Shown piece by piece: positions 26,902 through 35,437 of a stretch of 64,000 nucleotides of DNA. Source of the stretch: Mesobacillus foraminis (lineage in GTDB: Bacteria > Bacillota > Bacilli > Bacillales > Cytobacillaceae); contig NZ_SLVV01000010.1 of the NCBI RefSeq assembly GCF_004340465.1, forward strand, positions 223,897-287,896, given 5' to 3'. Position numbers and translations under genes: made by a program. Under the pieces are notes generated by a model that was given only the letters and a program-made list of their open reading frames with translations, did no database searches and was not told where the DNA came from. How positions within the stretch are numbered: position 1 is the first letter of the stretch; every line of letters begins with the position of its first letter.

Positions 26902-28587
26902 ATGCAGCAACCTTGGTGGAAAAAAGCAGTTGTCTATCAAATCTATCCAAAGAGCTTCTATGATACAAAAGGAACTGGCATTGGAGATTTGCCGGGAATT
27001 ATCGAGAAACTGGACTATCTGAAGGAATTGGGTGTGGACGTCATCTGGCTCACACCGATATACAAGTCGCCTCAGCGGGACAATGGATATGACATTAGCG
27101 ATTATTATTCCATCCATGAAGAGTACGGCACAATGGAGGATTTCGACATGCTGCTCGAGGAAGGGCATAAGCGCGGAATCAAAATCATCATGGATATTGT
27201 CGTGAATCATACCTCAACAGAACACGAGTGGTTCAAACAGGCATCATCTTCAAAGGATAACCCGTACAGGGACTATTATATCTGGCGTGACGGTAAAGAA
27301 GACGGAAGTGCACCGACAAACTGGGAATCTAAATTTGGCGGTTCTGCCTGGGAATACGATGAGAAAACTGGCCAGTACTATCTGCATTTGTTTGATGTTA
27401 CACAGGCTGATCTGAACTGGGAAAACGAGGAGCTGCGCCAGAAGATCTATGAAATGATGAATTTTTGGTTTAAGAAGGGTGTCGATGGCTTCCGCCTCGA
27501 TGTCATCAATCTGATCTCAAAGGACCAGGATTTCCCGGATGACGATGGATCCATCCCTCCCGGGGACGGCAGAAAGTTTTATACGGACGGGCCAAGAGTA
27601 CATGAGTTCCTTCAGGAAACCAACAAGGAGGTCTTTTCAAAGCATGACGCTATGACGGTAGGGGAAATGTCCTCCACTACCATAGACCATTGCATCAAGT
27701 ACTCGAATCCGGAACGGAACGAGCTAAGCATGACGTTCAATTTCCATCATTTAAAAGTCGATTATCCAAACGGAGAAAAGTGGTCAGTTGCAGACTTTGA
27801 CTTCCTGGCATTAAAACGGATCCTTTCCCTTTGGCAGCTTGAAATGCATAAGGGCGGGGGATGGAACGCTCTGTTCTGGTGCAACCATGACCAGCCGCGG
27901 ATCGTCTCCCGCTACGGAGATGATGGCACATATCATCATGAATCGGCCAAAATGCTGGCAACCTCCATGCATATGATGCAGGGCACCCCTTATATTTATC
28001 AAGGGGAAGAAATTGGCATGACCAATCCGAAGTTTGACACCATCGATGATTACCGGGATGTCGAGTCTTTGAATATTTATAAAATCAAGCAGGCAGAGGG
28101 AATGAGTCAAGAAGAGATCCTTGAGATCCTTAAACATAAATCCCGTGACAATTCCCGTACACCTGTTCAGTGGAATGACCAGGCCCATGCAGGTTTTACC
28201 TCTGGAACTCCATGGATTCCTGTTTCAGCCAATTATCCTGAAATCAATGTCCAGAGTGCTTTGAAAGATCCAAATTCGGTTTTCTACCATTATCAAAAGC
28301 TGATTCAGCTGCGAAAACAATACGATATTATCACCTATGGGGATTATCAGCTGATTTTAGAGGAGCATCCAGAACTATTTGCCTATGTGCGAAATGGGGA
28401 GAACGAGAAGCTGGTTGTGATTAATAATTACTACGGCAAAGAAACAGTCTTTGAACGGCCTGGGGAAGTTGATGTGACAGGGATGACCAGCGAGCTGCTG
28501 CTTTCCAACTATCCTGATTCCGGCCAGTACTCCGAGAGAATCACACTTCGTCCTTTCGAATCGGTTGTGTATCATTTTAAAAAGTAG
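26902..28587 (+). CDS. treA: Trehalose-6-phosphate hydrolase (GH13)
   Basis: This 561-aa protein is the same length as B. subtilis TreA and is very close to it throughout (PWWKKAVVYQIYPKSF, APTNWESKFGGSAWEYDEKTG, HHLKVDYPNGEKW, GGGWNALFWCNHDQPR). The catalytic set is Asp200 (GFRLDVIN), Glu255 (VGEMSS) and Asp330 (CNHDQPR). It splits trehalose-6-phosphate into glucose and glucose-6-phosphate in the cytoplasm. It is a divergent paralogue of the upstream GH13 gene. Start ATG with AAATGGTGGG upstream. Confidence 0.93.
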   Translation: MQQPWWKKAVVYQIYPKSFYDTKGTGIGDLPGIIEKLDYLKELGVDVIWLTPIYKSPQRDNGYDISDYYSIHEEYGTMEDFDMLLEEGHKRGIKIIMDIVVNHTSTEHEWFKQASSSKDNPYRDYYIWRDGKEDGSAPTNWESKFGGSAWEYDEKTGQYYLHLFDVTQADLNWENEELRQKIYEMMNFWFKKGVDGFRLDVINLISKDQDFPDDDGSIPPGDGRKFYTDGPRVHEFLQETNKEVFSKHDAMTVGEMSSTTIDHCIKYSNPERNELSMTFNFHHLKVDYPNGEKWSVADFDFLALKRILSLWQLEMHKGGGWNALFWCNHDQPRIVSRYGDDGTYHHESAKMLATSMHMMQGTPYIYQGEEIGMTNPKFDTIDDYRDVESLNIYKIKQAEGMSQEEILEILKHKSRDNSRTPVQWNDQAHAGFTSGTPWIPVSANYPEINVQSALKDPNSVFYHYQKLIQLRKQYDIITYGDYQLILEEHPELFAYVRNGENEKLVVINNYYGKETVFERPGEVDVTGMTSELLLSNYPDSGQYSERITLRPFESVVYHFKK

Positions 28588-28641
28588 AATTCAGCTTTTG
28601 ACTTGTTTCCAGTTTTATCTGTAAAATAAAGATAGATATAC

Positions 28642-28675
28642 GGCCGACGTGTCACGTTCACGTTGGCCTTTTGTT
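28642..28675 (+). terminator. Terminator between treA and treR
   Basis: GGCCGACGTG and CACGTTGGCC form a 10-bp stem (one G-T pair) with a 7-nt loop followed by TTTTGTTT. treR may thus be transcribed at a reduced level by read-through. Confidence 0.75.
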
Positions 28676-28731
28676 TAAGTGGAATAAGACGTATAAAGCA
28701 ATTTTAGCGATGATAGATGGTGTGATAAAAC

Positions 28732-29448
28732 ATGAAGAATAATAAATATTTAACAATTTACGAGGAAATGGTTGAACAGATCAAAAACGGAACCCTGAAG
28801 CCCAATACGAAACTTCCATCGGAAAATGATTTAGTGGAGCAATATGACACTTCCCGCGAAACGGTCCGAAAAGCTTTAACCATGCTTTCGCAGAATGGCT
28901 ATATTCAAAAGGTCAGGGGCAAAGGATCTTTTGTATTGGACATGACCAAATTTGATTTTCCCATTTCCGGCCTGGTGAGCTTCAAGGAATTAGCCCAGAA
29001 AATGGGGAAGCCCTGGAAAACGATTGTAAATGAATTTGAACTGATTAAACCTGATGATTATTTACAGAAGCATTTGAGCGTAACAGGAAAAGACTCCGTC
29101 TGGAAGGTGCTCCGTTCCCGCGAAATGGATGGGGAGCGGATCATTCTCGATAAAGATTACTTTAACAAGAAGTATGTGCCCATCCTGACAAAGGAGATTT
29201 GTGAAGGGTCGATTTATGAATATCTGGAAGAGGACCTGCAGCTGAAAATCAGTTTTGCAAAGAAAGAAATTTACGTCGAAGAACCGACTGAAGAGGACTG
29301 CCGGTATATCGATCTGCAAGACTATAATCATGTGGTAGTCGTAAAGAACTTTGTCTATTTGGAGGACGCCAGTTTATTTCAATACACGGAATCCCGGCAC
29401 CGGCTGGATAAATTCCGGTTTGTGGATTTTGCCAGGAGAGGCCACTAA
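28732..29448 (+). CDS. treR: GntR-family trehalose operon repressor
   Basis: This 238-aa protein has exactly the length of B. subtilis TreR and the same ending (SLFQYTESRHRLDKFRFVDFARRG). The N-terminal winged helix is at about 5-70 (LPSENDLVEQYDTSRETVRKAL), with a UTRA ligand domain from about 90. It represses treP by binding the palindromes at 23104-23157, and trehalose-6-phosphate is the expected inducer. The gene order treP-malL-treA-treR is the B. subtilis tre operon plus one gene. Confidence 0.95.
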   Translation: MKNNKYLTIYEEMVEQIKNGTLKPNTKLPSENDLVEQYDTSRETVRKALTMLSQNGYIQKVRGKGSFVLDMTKFDFPISGLVSFKELAQKMGKPWKTIVNEFELIKPDDYLQKHLSVTGKDSVWKVLRSREMDGERIILDKDYFNKKYVPILTKEICEGSIYEYLEEDLQLKISFAKKEIYVEEPTEEDCRYIDLQDYNHVVVVKNFVYLEDASLFQYTESRHRLDKFRFVDFARRGH

Positions 29449-29482
29449 GAACTTCTTCGAGGCCATGATCTCATTTTATCTG

Positions 29483-29528
29483 AAGGATTTTTCAGAGCTG
29501 AAACAAAGCTTTGGGAAATCCTTTTTTT
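29483..29528 (+). terminator. Terminator after treR
   Basis: AAGGATTT pairs with AAATCCTT around a further AGAGCT/AAAGCTTT partial stem, followed by a run of seven Ts. It ends the tre operon. Confidence 0.75.
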
Positions 29529-29630
29529 GTTTTTTATTCAAATTTTTGCCGGTCTGAAAAAATCGATGTTAAGGCAAAGGAATGGATATATTAAGTTTAT
29601 AAATTAGATAAAAGCGAGGGCAACAGATGC

Positions 29631-30173
29631 ATGAGGAGTTATGTACTTTCAATTTGGAGTTTACTTGACCCCCTTTATTATTCCTTCACTCGTCTAACCT
29701 ATCTGAACGGCGAAGACAATATTTTCCGAATTCGGCTGACAAGATATAAAGGGAAGAAAATAATCCTGTCTGACGGGGCTGAAATTAATAAAAATGACAT
29801 CATGGTCAAGATTCATCTTCACAATGTCAGACTGCTTAATGAATTAAAAAACATAAAAAGCGACCTGAGGAAAGCAAGAAGAATATACAGCCATGTGCAA
29901 AAGTCGCTGCCAGGTGTGGAATCCTATATAAGAAACCACAGATGTTCAGATCAGATAAAAGGAATCATTGGAATCACCATGCTCAATAAAGGCTGCGAAC
30001 GCCTGGGTTTTGAAGTGTGCGATATTGGCCATCCCGTTTATAAATGGTATAAATGGATCACTTTGCTCCCAATCTGGATCCTATCAAGTCATCGTTCAGG
30101 GCACGCCTTTAAACAGGCTCCCACCTATTTATTCATGTCAGCAGAAACATTATCGGAATTGTACAAGGAATAG
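29631..30173 (+). CDS. ykoP: YkoP-like protein of unknown function
   Basis: This 180-aa protein, the size I recall for B. subtilis YkoP, contains DGAEINKNDIMVKIHLHNVRLLNEL and IGITMLNKGCERLGFEVCDIGHPVYKWYKWITLL. The second half is hydrophobic around KWITLLPIWILSS and may associate with the membrane. Relatives of YkoQ and YkoN follow at once, as in the B. subtilis ykoNPQ region, though orientation differs here. The biochemical role is unknown; a link to glycolipid or envelope synthesis is only suggested by the neighbours. Confidence 0.7.
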   Translation: MRSYVLSIWSLLDPLYYSFTRLTYLNGEDNIFRIRLTRYKGKKIILSDGAEINKNDIMVKIHLHNVRLLNELKNIKSDLRKARRIYSHVQKSLPGVESYIRNHRCSDQIKGIIGITMLNKGCERLGFEVCDIGHPVYKWYKWITLLPIWILSSHRSGHAFKQAPTYLFMSAETLSELYKE

Positions 30174-30192
30174 CGGGTTATCCATATGTAAA

Positions 30193-30218
30193 AAAAGCTG
30201 TTAAAGATAACAGCTTTT
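30193..30218. terminator. Bidirectional terminator between ykoP-like and ykoQ-like genes
   Basis: AAAAGCTGTTA and TAACAGCTTTT form an 11-bp stem around AAGA, with A and T runs that serve both converging genes. Confidence 0.85.
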
Positions 30219-30230
30219 CGTCTAAATACC

Positions 30231-31082
30231 TTAAATCGCTTTTCCGGATTTAATTTGGGCAGAAGCGAGACTCAGTTCATGAATGGTGATTTCCGGTCGG
30301 CTTCCGATACGGACGTTCACTCCGGTCTGGCCCAGTCCCTCATTAATATAATATTTTTTTCCATCCTGGGTATGGGAGCCTTTTATTTTATTCATTCGTG
30401 CAAGCTTTCCCATTTTGGCCAGGTGGTAAGCTTTCGGATAACAAATTTGACCTCCGTGGAAGTGCCCGGCAAGCAAATAATCAAAATGATGATGTTTCAT
30501 ATCGAGGACAATCGTAGGATCGTGGGTTAATACTAAATTGATTCCATGCTGGATTCCATGGTAGGAAGACTTAAGGTCACTCCGGGAAGTGCTGAAATCA
30601 TCTATGCCTATGATATTCACCAATTGTCCTCTGACCAAAATCGGTTCATGCTGATTGATGAGAACTTTGCAGCTGGCGTTTTCAAGTGTCTCAATCAAAG
30701 TGTTCAGATCATCTGGCCGAAGAACATAATCATGGTTGCCCAGAACAGCGAACATGCCGTATGGAGCTTTTAGCTGATTGAGAACAGCTAAATAAGGGAC
30801 AAGTTTTGGGATTGTGCGCTTGCGGTCAAGAAAATCGCCTGTTAAGGCAATCAGGTCGATGTGTTCATCCTTCAGCTTTGTGTAAAGCTCTTCTGGTGTG
30901 ATGGAGATATTCTCTAGATGAAGGTCTGAAAGGTGAAGAATTGATAATTTTGGGCTGTGCTCTTTTGTATATTCGTTCTCAATGCTTAATCGGTTTAATG
31001 CGATATCTTTTGTGTTTTTATAGGCCTTCTTCAAGCCGAAATAAATGAGGACCAATAAAACAGACCAAAATAAAATATTCAA
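30231..31082 (-). CDS. ykoQ: Membrane-anchored metallophosphoesterase (YkoQ-like)
   Basis: The start is TTG (MNILFWSVLLVLIYFGLKKA) after GGAAAGGAG. The 283-aa protein has one N-terminal helix, then a calcineurin-type phosphoesterase with every metal motif: SDLHL (Asp53, His55), TGDFLD (Asp83), GNHDY (Asn116, His117), LTHDP and AGHFHGGQ. The family includes UDP-diacylglucosamine and phospholipid phosphoesterases, and YkoQ of B. subtilis is of this type. A role in envelope lipid turnover with the adjacent glycosyltransferase is plausible but not shown. Confidence 0.85.
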   Translation of the reverse strand: MNILFWSVLLVLIYFGLKKAYKNTKDIALNRLSIENEYTKEHSPKLSILHLSDLHLENISITPEELYTKLKDEHIDLIALTGDFLDRKRTIPKLVPYLAVLNQLKAPYGMFAVLGNHDYVLRPDDLNTLIETLENASCKVLINQHEPILVRGQLVNIIGIDDFSTSRSDLKSSYHGIQHGINLVLTHDPTIVLDMKHHHFDYLLAGHFHGGQICYPKAYHLAKMGKLARMNKIKGSHTQDGKKYYINEGLGQTGVNVRIGSRPEITIHELSLASAQIKSGKAI

Positions 31083-31209
31083 TCAGGTCACTCCTTTCCT
31101 GATTAAATTATACATGGAAAATGCCGCCCCTTTTACAAGCAATTGTTGGCAGCTTACTCTCTTGCTTGGTGGATCAGGTTTTCCGACTAACGGCACAGTG
31201 AGGTGTACC

Positions 31210-32358
31210 ATGAAAAATCAGGCTAAGTCAGTTTTATTCCTGCCCTTTTTACAAATTCCTTCCGGTCACCATCAGGCGGCCGAGGCACTCCTCGAAGAGC
31301 TAGGGAAGCGGCATCCGCACACACAGTGCGAGAAGGTCGATATTCTTGGTTATAGCTATGGGAGAATGGAATCCTTCGTTTCAAGGATTTACCTTAAATG
31401 GATACATGCTTTACCGGGTATTTATCATGCACTTTATCAACATTCTGTTTATAAAAACCCTCAGGAAGACAAACGGTTCTATCTATATGAGTTTTTATTC
31501 CTGCCATTCATGAGAAAACTGATTTCCGAGAAAAACCCTGATTTAATCATCTGTACACATGCATTGCCAGCCTATATGGTTAATGTCCTGAAAAAAAGGA
31601 ATGAATTAAAGGTACCTGCCATCAATGTCTATACCGATTACTTTATCCATCGTTTTTGGGGAGTAGATCAAATCGATTTCCATTTTGTGCCTACCGAAGG
31701 CATGAAAACATTCCTGAAAAATAAAGGAGTCAGTGAACAGAATATTTATATCACCGGAATTCCGGTTCACTCCAAAATCACCAAACTGATGGAGCCTCCA
31801 AAGAATAAAACTTCCACTTCGTTTTCCGTTCTGGTTGCAGGAGGAAGCATGGGGGCTGGCGGAGTAGGGAATCTCGTCCGAAAAATTACGGAAACACCAA
31901 CAGAAGGAAAATTGCATTATTACATACTCTGCGGGAAAAACAGAGGGCTATATGACCAGCTGAAAAAGCTGAAACATGAAAATATCACCCCATTAGCCTA
32001 TATCAGCTGCAAAGACGAAATGAACAAGCTCTATGATGAAATCGATGCCGTGGTCACCAAGCCGGGGGGAGTGACCATTAGCGAGTGCCTTTGTAAGCGG
32101 AAACCGATCTTCATCCACGAAGCCCTGCCGGGGCAGGAGGTCATCAATCTCCAGCAGCTAAATGAATTAGGAGTGGTTTTTCAGCTGAATAAAGAGAACA
32201 TTCATGAACAAATTCAATCCATCCTGCAAAATGAAAATGAGATGGAGCGGTATCAAAGCCAAGTCTCAAACTTCCACAGTCAGCTGTGCCGGGAAGAGCC
32301 CGCAGAAATCCTTGGGGGCTTATTGAACCGAGAGTTTCATACGCCGGATAACGGTTAA
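31210..32358 (+). CDS. ykoN: MGDG-synthase-type glycosyltransferase (YkoN-like)
   Basis: The start is placed at ATG 31210 (MKNQAKSVLFLPFLQIPSGHHQAAEALLEEL) after GTGAGGTG. The frame is open upstream but overlaps the divergent gene. The 382-aa product has the N-terminal MGDG-synthase fold with PSGHHQAA and the C-terminal donor site, VVTKPGGVTISECLCKRKPIFIHEALPGQE. This is the UgtP/MurG-like GT28 family that adds sugars to diacylglycerol. B. subtilis YkoN has a similar size. The actual acceptor and sugar cannot be read from the sequence. Confidence 0.82.
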   Translation: MKNQAKSVLFLPFLQIPSGHHQAAEALLEELGKRHPHTQCEKVDILGYSYGRMESFVSRIYLKWIHALPGIYHALYQHSVYKNPQEDKRFYLYEFLFLPFMRKLISEKNPDLIICTHALPAYMVNVLKKRNELKVPAINVYTDYFIHRFWGVDQIDFHFVPTEGMKTFLKNKGVSEQNIYITGIPVHSKITKLMEPPKNKTSTSFSVLVAGGSMGAGGVGNLVRKITETPTEGKLHYYILCGKNRGLYDQLKKLKHENITPLAYISCKDEMNKLYDEIDAVVTKPGGVTISECLCKRKPIFIHEALPGQEVINLQQLNELGVVFQLNKENIHEQIQSILQNENEMERYQSQVSNFHSQLCREEPAEILGGLLNREFHTPDNG

Positions 32359-32362
32359 ATAA

Positions 32363-32394
32363 AAACGGAAAAGCGGTAGACCGCTTTTCCGTTT
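32363..32394. terminator. Bidirectional terminator between the YkoN-like and DUF3238 genes
   Basis: AAACGGAAAAGCGG and CCGCTTTTCCGTTT form a perfect 14-bp stem with loop TAGA, serving both convergent genes. Confidence 0.88.
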
Positions 32395-32396
32395 AA

Positions 32397-33710
32397 TTAA
32401 ACAAGGGTGGTGTAACGCCATAGCTGGTTGGCAGTAGGCGGAGCAAGCATTTCCAGCCCCTTGCTTTCTGCCTGATGCAGGATCTCCCAGTCTTGGTTTC
32501 CTTCTTTTAAATAAACCTCGTGATTGGGTGACTGGTCATGAATCCCTGCGATATCCACTGCTCCATTATGATAAAAGGTCACGTGAACCTCGTAATCAAT
32601 CGCTGGTGACAGCACAACCGGATTCTTAACAGAGTGGGACAGCACGAACGATGTACTTTCCTCGGTTGTGAGGACCTTATCAAGCCTGATGAGTTCATCA
32701 GAGGCCTTGTCGCTTTCGATAAATTCCCTGTACCAGTTGTAGGCTTTTGTTTCCCCTACATGCTTTTGCAATTCCACTGTATTTTCATCTTCGCCTATCT
32801 TCAAATAAACATCCGCACGTGTTCGGAAAGTGTCCGATTCTGGATCAAATTCCCGGTCGTCTCCTTGAAAATAATGATCCGCTGAAACGACATTTGGATT
32901 TTTAATCCACTTTTCCGGAAGGAATGTCGTATAGCGGAGCTGTTTTGATGTCTCCTGCTTTGTCTCACTGGAAGGATGCAGAAGCTGGTTTATAGGGGGG
33001 ATTTTCTTGCTGATCCAAAACTCTTCTTTAGCAGCCTGGTCTCTGGAAGAACCCTTTTTTAGCGTGCCAACCAGTCCGGCTACCAGTGACTTTCCCTCGC
33101 TCACTTCCTGCTCAGAATCCTGCAAGGGCCTTTTGGCTTTTATCGAATAGGTATATTCCACATGATCTTCGATGCTTTGATCGATGAAAGTACACCGATT
33201 CACTTTTCCAATGGGAATTCCATTGCGGAAAATCGTATATTCCTTTATTCCCTCTATAGGTTCCCATTCCAGAATCACTTGGTTTATTGTGATGATGGTG
33301 GTCGTAATTAAGTCGAGAAGAATGTTTTCCGCTCTTTTCTCCTCAACAGCGGTCGATGTCTGAACCTTCATCCTTTCAAGAACCTCTGAATCCATTCCTA
33401 ATCTTTCAATTGTATACGTATAAAGTGTCCCGGGTGTAAGGTCCTGATCAATCATTCCGGGCTCCATGCCCGAATAAACTAGTTTATGCCCTCTGAATAC
33501 TTGGTAAGGTCCCCCAGCATCAGGCCATGCTAGAGCAATTTGCTTCGTATTTTGCTCAACCTTTTCCATGACAAACGATGGGGCAGGCAAGGCTGTCCGT
33601 CGCTTATGTTTCGCAAATTTTACAACAGCGGCTCCCGCGAACAGCGTAACCAGGGAGAATCGGGCAAGCTTTTTTCGCTGAATGGCTGGAAATGTAAATG
33701 ATTTCTCCAA
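32397..33710 (-). CDS. DUF3238 protein with tandem FnIII-like domains
   Basis: The start is placed at TTG 33710, six nt after AAAGAGGTG on the minus strand. An upstream GTG at 33782 lacks a site. The 437-aa product has a hydrophobic segment after a basic stretch (KKLARFSLVTLFAGAAVVKFAKHKRR). It then has two fibronectin-III-like repeats (about 50-115 and 145-200, YQVFRGHKLVYSG and YTIFRNGIPIGKV) and a C-terminal DUF3238-like domain from about 260 (RYTTFLPEKWIKNPN ... NGAVDIAGIHDQSPNHEVYL). It is probably membrane-anchored or surface-exposed. The function of DUF3238 is unknown. Confidence 0.72.
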   Translation of the reverse strand: MEKSFTFPAIQRKKLARFSLVTLFAGAAVVKFAKHKRRTALPAPSFVMEKVEQNTKQIALAWPDAGGPYQVFRGHKLVYSGMEPGMIDQDLTPGTLYTYTIERLGMDSEVLERMKVQTSTAVEEKRAENILLDLITTTIITINQVILEWEPIEGIKEYTIFRNGIPIGKVNRCTFIDQSIEDHVEYTYSIKAKRPLQDSEQEVSEGKSLVAGLVGTLKKGSSRDQAAKEEFWISKKIPPINQLLHPSSETKQETSKQLRYTTFLPEKWIKNPNVVSADHYFQGDDREFDPESDTFRTRADVYLKIGEDENTVELQKHVGETKAYNWYREFIESDKASDELIRLDKVLTTEESTSFVLSHSVKNPVVLSPAIDYEVHVTFYHNGAVDIAGIHDQSPNHEVYLKEGNQDWEILHQAESKGLEMLAPPTANQLWRYTTLV

Positions 33711-33909
33711 TCTCGACACCTCTTTCTTTGCCAGCTTTCCAATCGTGTTTCTTTTGCTATACCCAGTTTGTTGAGAGGGCACACACGCATTATTTTCCTT
33801 TTATCCATGGAGAATTTGAAAAAGTCCCTTGCCTACGGAGGCCTTTTAGGTGATTTATTTGGGCAGGAACGGTTATCTTAAGGGAAGAATGAAACATAGA
33901 GGTGATTGG

Positions 33910-34737
33910 ATGACGAGAGATCAGAATGGAGTAAAGTTTGACTTGCATACTCATCATGAACGCTGCGGTCATGCGCGGGGAAAAATTCGTGATTATATTG
34001 AGGCTGCCATTGAAAACGGATTGAGTGTGATTGGAATCGCGGACCACTCCCCGTATTTTTCCTATGAAGAAGATCAGGCCTTCCCCAAAATAGCTATGGC
34101 GAAAAGCGAGTTTCCTTTATATGTAAAGGAAGTTCTGGAGCTCAAGCAGGCTTACAGCGGGAAAATTGAAGTCCTGCTTGGAATCGAGTCCGATTTTTTC
34201 CCTGAGCACGTTGATAAGTATCGAACCTGTTTTGAACGTTACCCGTTTGACTATATTATCGGTTCTGTCCATCAGGTGGATGGTGTCAGCATTTTTAACA
34301 AAAGGCGCTGGAAAGGAATGACAGAAGAGCAAAAGGTGAAAACCAAGGAAACCTATTATCAACTGATTGAGGAATCAGCAAGGAGCGGCATGTTTCAGAT
34401 CCTGGGCCATATAGACGCGATGAAAGGCTTCTATCCGTCCTTCTCCAGCATTCAGACAAAAGCGGTCGAGCAAACGTTGAAGATCATTGGGGAAAATGAG
34501 CTGGCCATTGAGATTAATACTTCCGGGAAGACGAAGGATGTAGGGGGTTGGTACCCTTCAGATGATATCCTGGAATTGGCGAAACATTACGGAGTCAAGC
34601 TTACATTCGGTTCGGACGCACATGACCCATACCGGGTGGGGGACGAATTCAATCTCGTTAAAAAACGTTTGAAGGAAATTGGCTTCAAAGAGTGGTGCTA
34701 CTTCAGGAACAAAGAACGAGTGATTGTGCCTCTTTAA
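33910..34737 (+). CDS. hisJ: PHP-family histidinol-phosphatase
   Basis: The start is placed at ATG 33910 after AGAGGTGATT. The 275-aa product is near the B. subtilis HisJ size (about 268). Metal ligands of the PHP fold are evident: DLHTHHERCGHA at the N-terminus, IADHSPY, GIESDFFPEH, GSVHQVDG, LGHIDAMKGF and TFGSDAHDPYRVGD. This trinuclear enzyme removes phosphate from L-histidinol-phosphate in histidine synthesis. It stands alone here, as hisJ does in B. subtilis. Other PHP phosphoesterases are possible, but the motif spacing fits HisJ. Confidence 0.85.
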   Translation: MTRDQNGVKFDLHTHHERCGHARGKIRDYIEAAIENGLSVIGIADHSPYFSYEEDQAFPKIAMAKSEFPLYVKEVLELKQAYSGKIEVLLGIESDFFPEHVDKYRTCFERYPFDYIIGSVHQVDGVSIFNKRRWKGMTEEQKVKTKETYYQLIEESARSGMFQILGHIDAMKGFYPSFSSIQTKAVEQTLKIIGENELAIEINTSGKTKDVGGWYPSDDILELAKHYGVKLTFGSDAHDPYRVGDEFNLVKKRLKEIGFKEWCYFRNKERVIVPL

Positions 34738-34771
34738 AGGTGGAGAATCAGGAGCTGCCAGAATTTAATAA

Positions 34772-34800
34772 TTGACATTTCTGTCTTTAAAGATTATTCT
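34772..34800 (+). promoter_or_regulatory. Promoter of the glycine riboswitch transcript
   Basis: TTGACA (34772-34777) and TATTCT (34795-34800) are 17 bp apart, placing the start of transcription about 25 nt before the first aptamer. Confidence 0.6.
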
Positions 34801-34829
34801 AAAAATATAAATTTTTTAAAAAGCGTTTG

Positions 34830-35027
34830 ATGGTTGTAGGAGAGAGCACAGTAGCAGGCCACCGATGGAGCACATTTCAAAAAAACCCTTGGAATCAATC
34901 TTTCAGGTAAACAGACTACAGCCGGACGCATCTCTGGAAAGAGCGTATGGAAATACGACACCAACGGGAAATCTCTAACAATTCTTAGAGTAAAAACTCA
35001 CAGGTAAAGGACAGGGACGGGTAGCCA
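34830..35027 (+). ncRNA. Tandem glycine riboswitch (gcvT element)
   Basis: The first aptamer shows TAGGAGAGAGC, CCACCGATGGAGCA and AATCTTTCAGGTAAACAGAC. The linker reads GACGCATCTCTGGAAAGAG. The second aptamer shows ACACCAACGGGAAATC and AAACTCACAGGTAAAGGACAG. These are the conserved blocks of the two cooperating aptamers in the same order as in the B. subtilis gcvT leader. The end of the second aptamer overlaps one arm of the terminator at 35008-35050, consistent with glycine-dependent read-through. The usual gcvT operon or alanine/glycine symporter gene does not follow. The next gene is a 40-codon frame at 35126. Confidence 0.88.
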
Positions 35028-35054
35028 TGCAAGCTGCCGTTGCCTGTCCTTTTT
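35008..35054 (+). terminator. Riboswitch expression-platform terminator
   Basis: AGGACAGG (35008-35015) pairs with CCTGTCCT (35043-35050), and inner stems ACGG/CCGT and GTAGC/GCTGC extend it. TTTTT follows. The outer left arm includes the GGACAG end of the glycine aptamer. Confidence 0.85.
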
Positions 35055-35125
35055 ATTGATAACTCAGGTGCAGTCCAGCAATCGCAGACTTGTAAAAATA
35101 CAACTGGGAGAAGGATGAAATAGCC

Positions 35126-35248
35126 ATGAAGAAGAAAGTATCATTTGCAGACTTAATTAGAAAGAATAAAGAAGAGCTTCTTAGAGACAAAGATCAGCTG
35201 GATAAAATTGAAAGGCGTCTGGAAGCAAAATACGAAAAGGCGAAATAA
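35126..35248 (+). CDS. Small basic protein, FbpB-like (40 aa)
   Basis: ATG 35126 follows GAAGGATG, and the frame encodes 40 residues starting MKKKVSFADLIRKNKEELLR, rich in Lys/Arg/Glu and predicted helical. The SFxDLIxxNKxELLxDKxxLxxIExRLExK pattern resembles the FbpB-type small basic proteins that act with the FsrA sRNA in iron sparing in B. subtilis. No Fur box is visible nearby. It lies 70 nt beyond the riboswitch terminator, so its expression may depend on glycine. An intrinsic terminator follows at 35260. Confidence 0.7.
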   Translation: MKKKVSFADLIRKNKEELLRDKDQLDKIERRLEAKYEKAK

Positions 35249-35259
35249 ACGTGTAAAAG

Positions 35260-35287
35260 GAGCTAATCATATTAGCTTCTTTTTTTT
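35260..35287 (+). terminator. Terminator after the small basic protein gene
   Basis: AGCTAAT and ATTAGCT around CAT are followed by a run of Ts (35278-35287, one C). It confines the riboswitch transcript to the 40-codon gene. Confidence 0.85.
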
Positions 35288-35437
35288 GTGGACTTCAACT
35301 GCAGCCTGCTTCTTGACAGAAGGGTTTTATCAAACGCTCATCGAATTCAATAATAACTAGGCAAGTGATGTGCATGGATTTGAATGAGTATTCATTCATC
35401 AATTTTTAGGGTCGATTTGGAACGGAGTGGAAAATAG

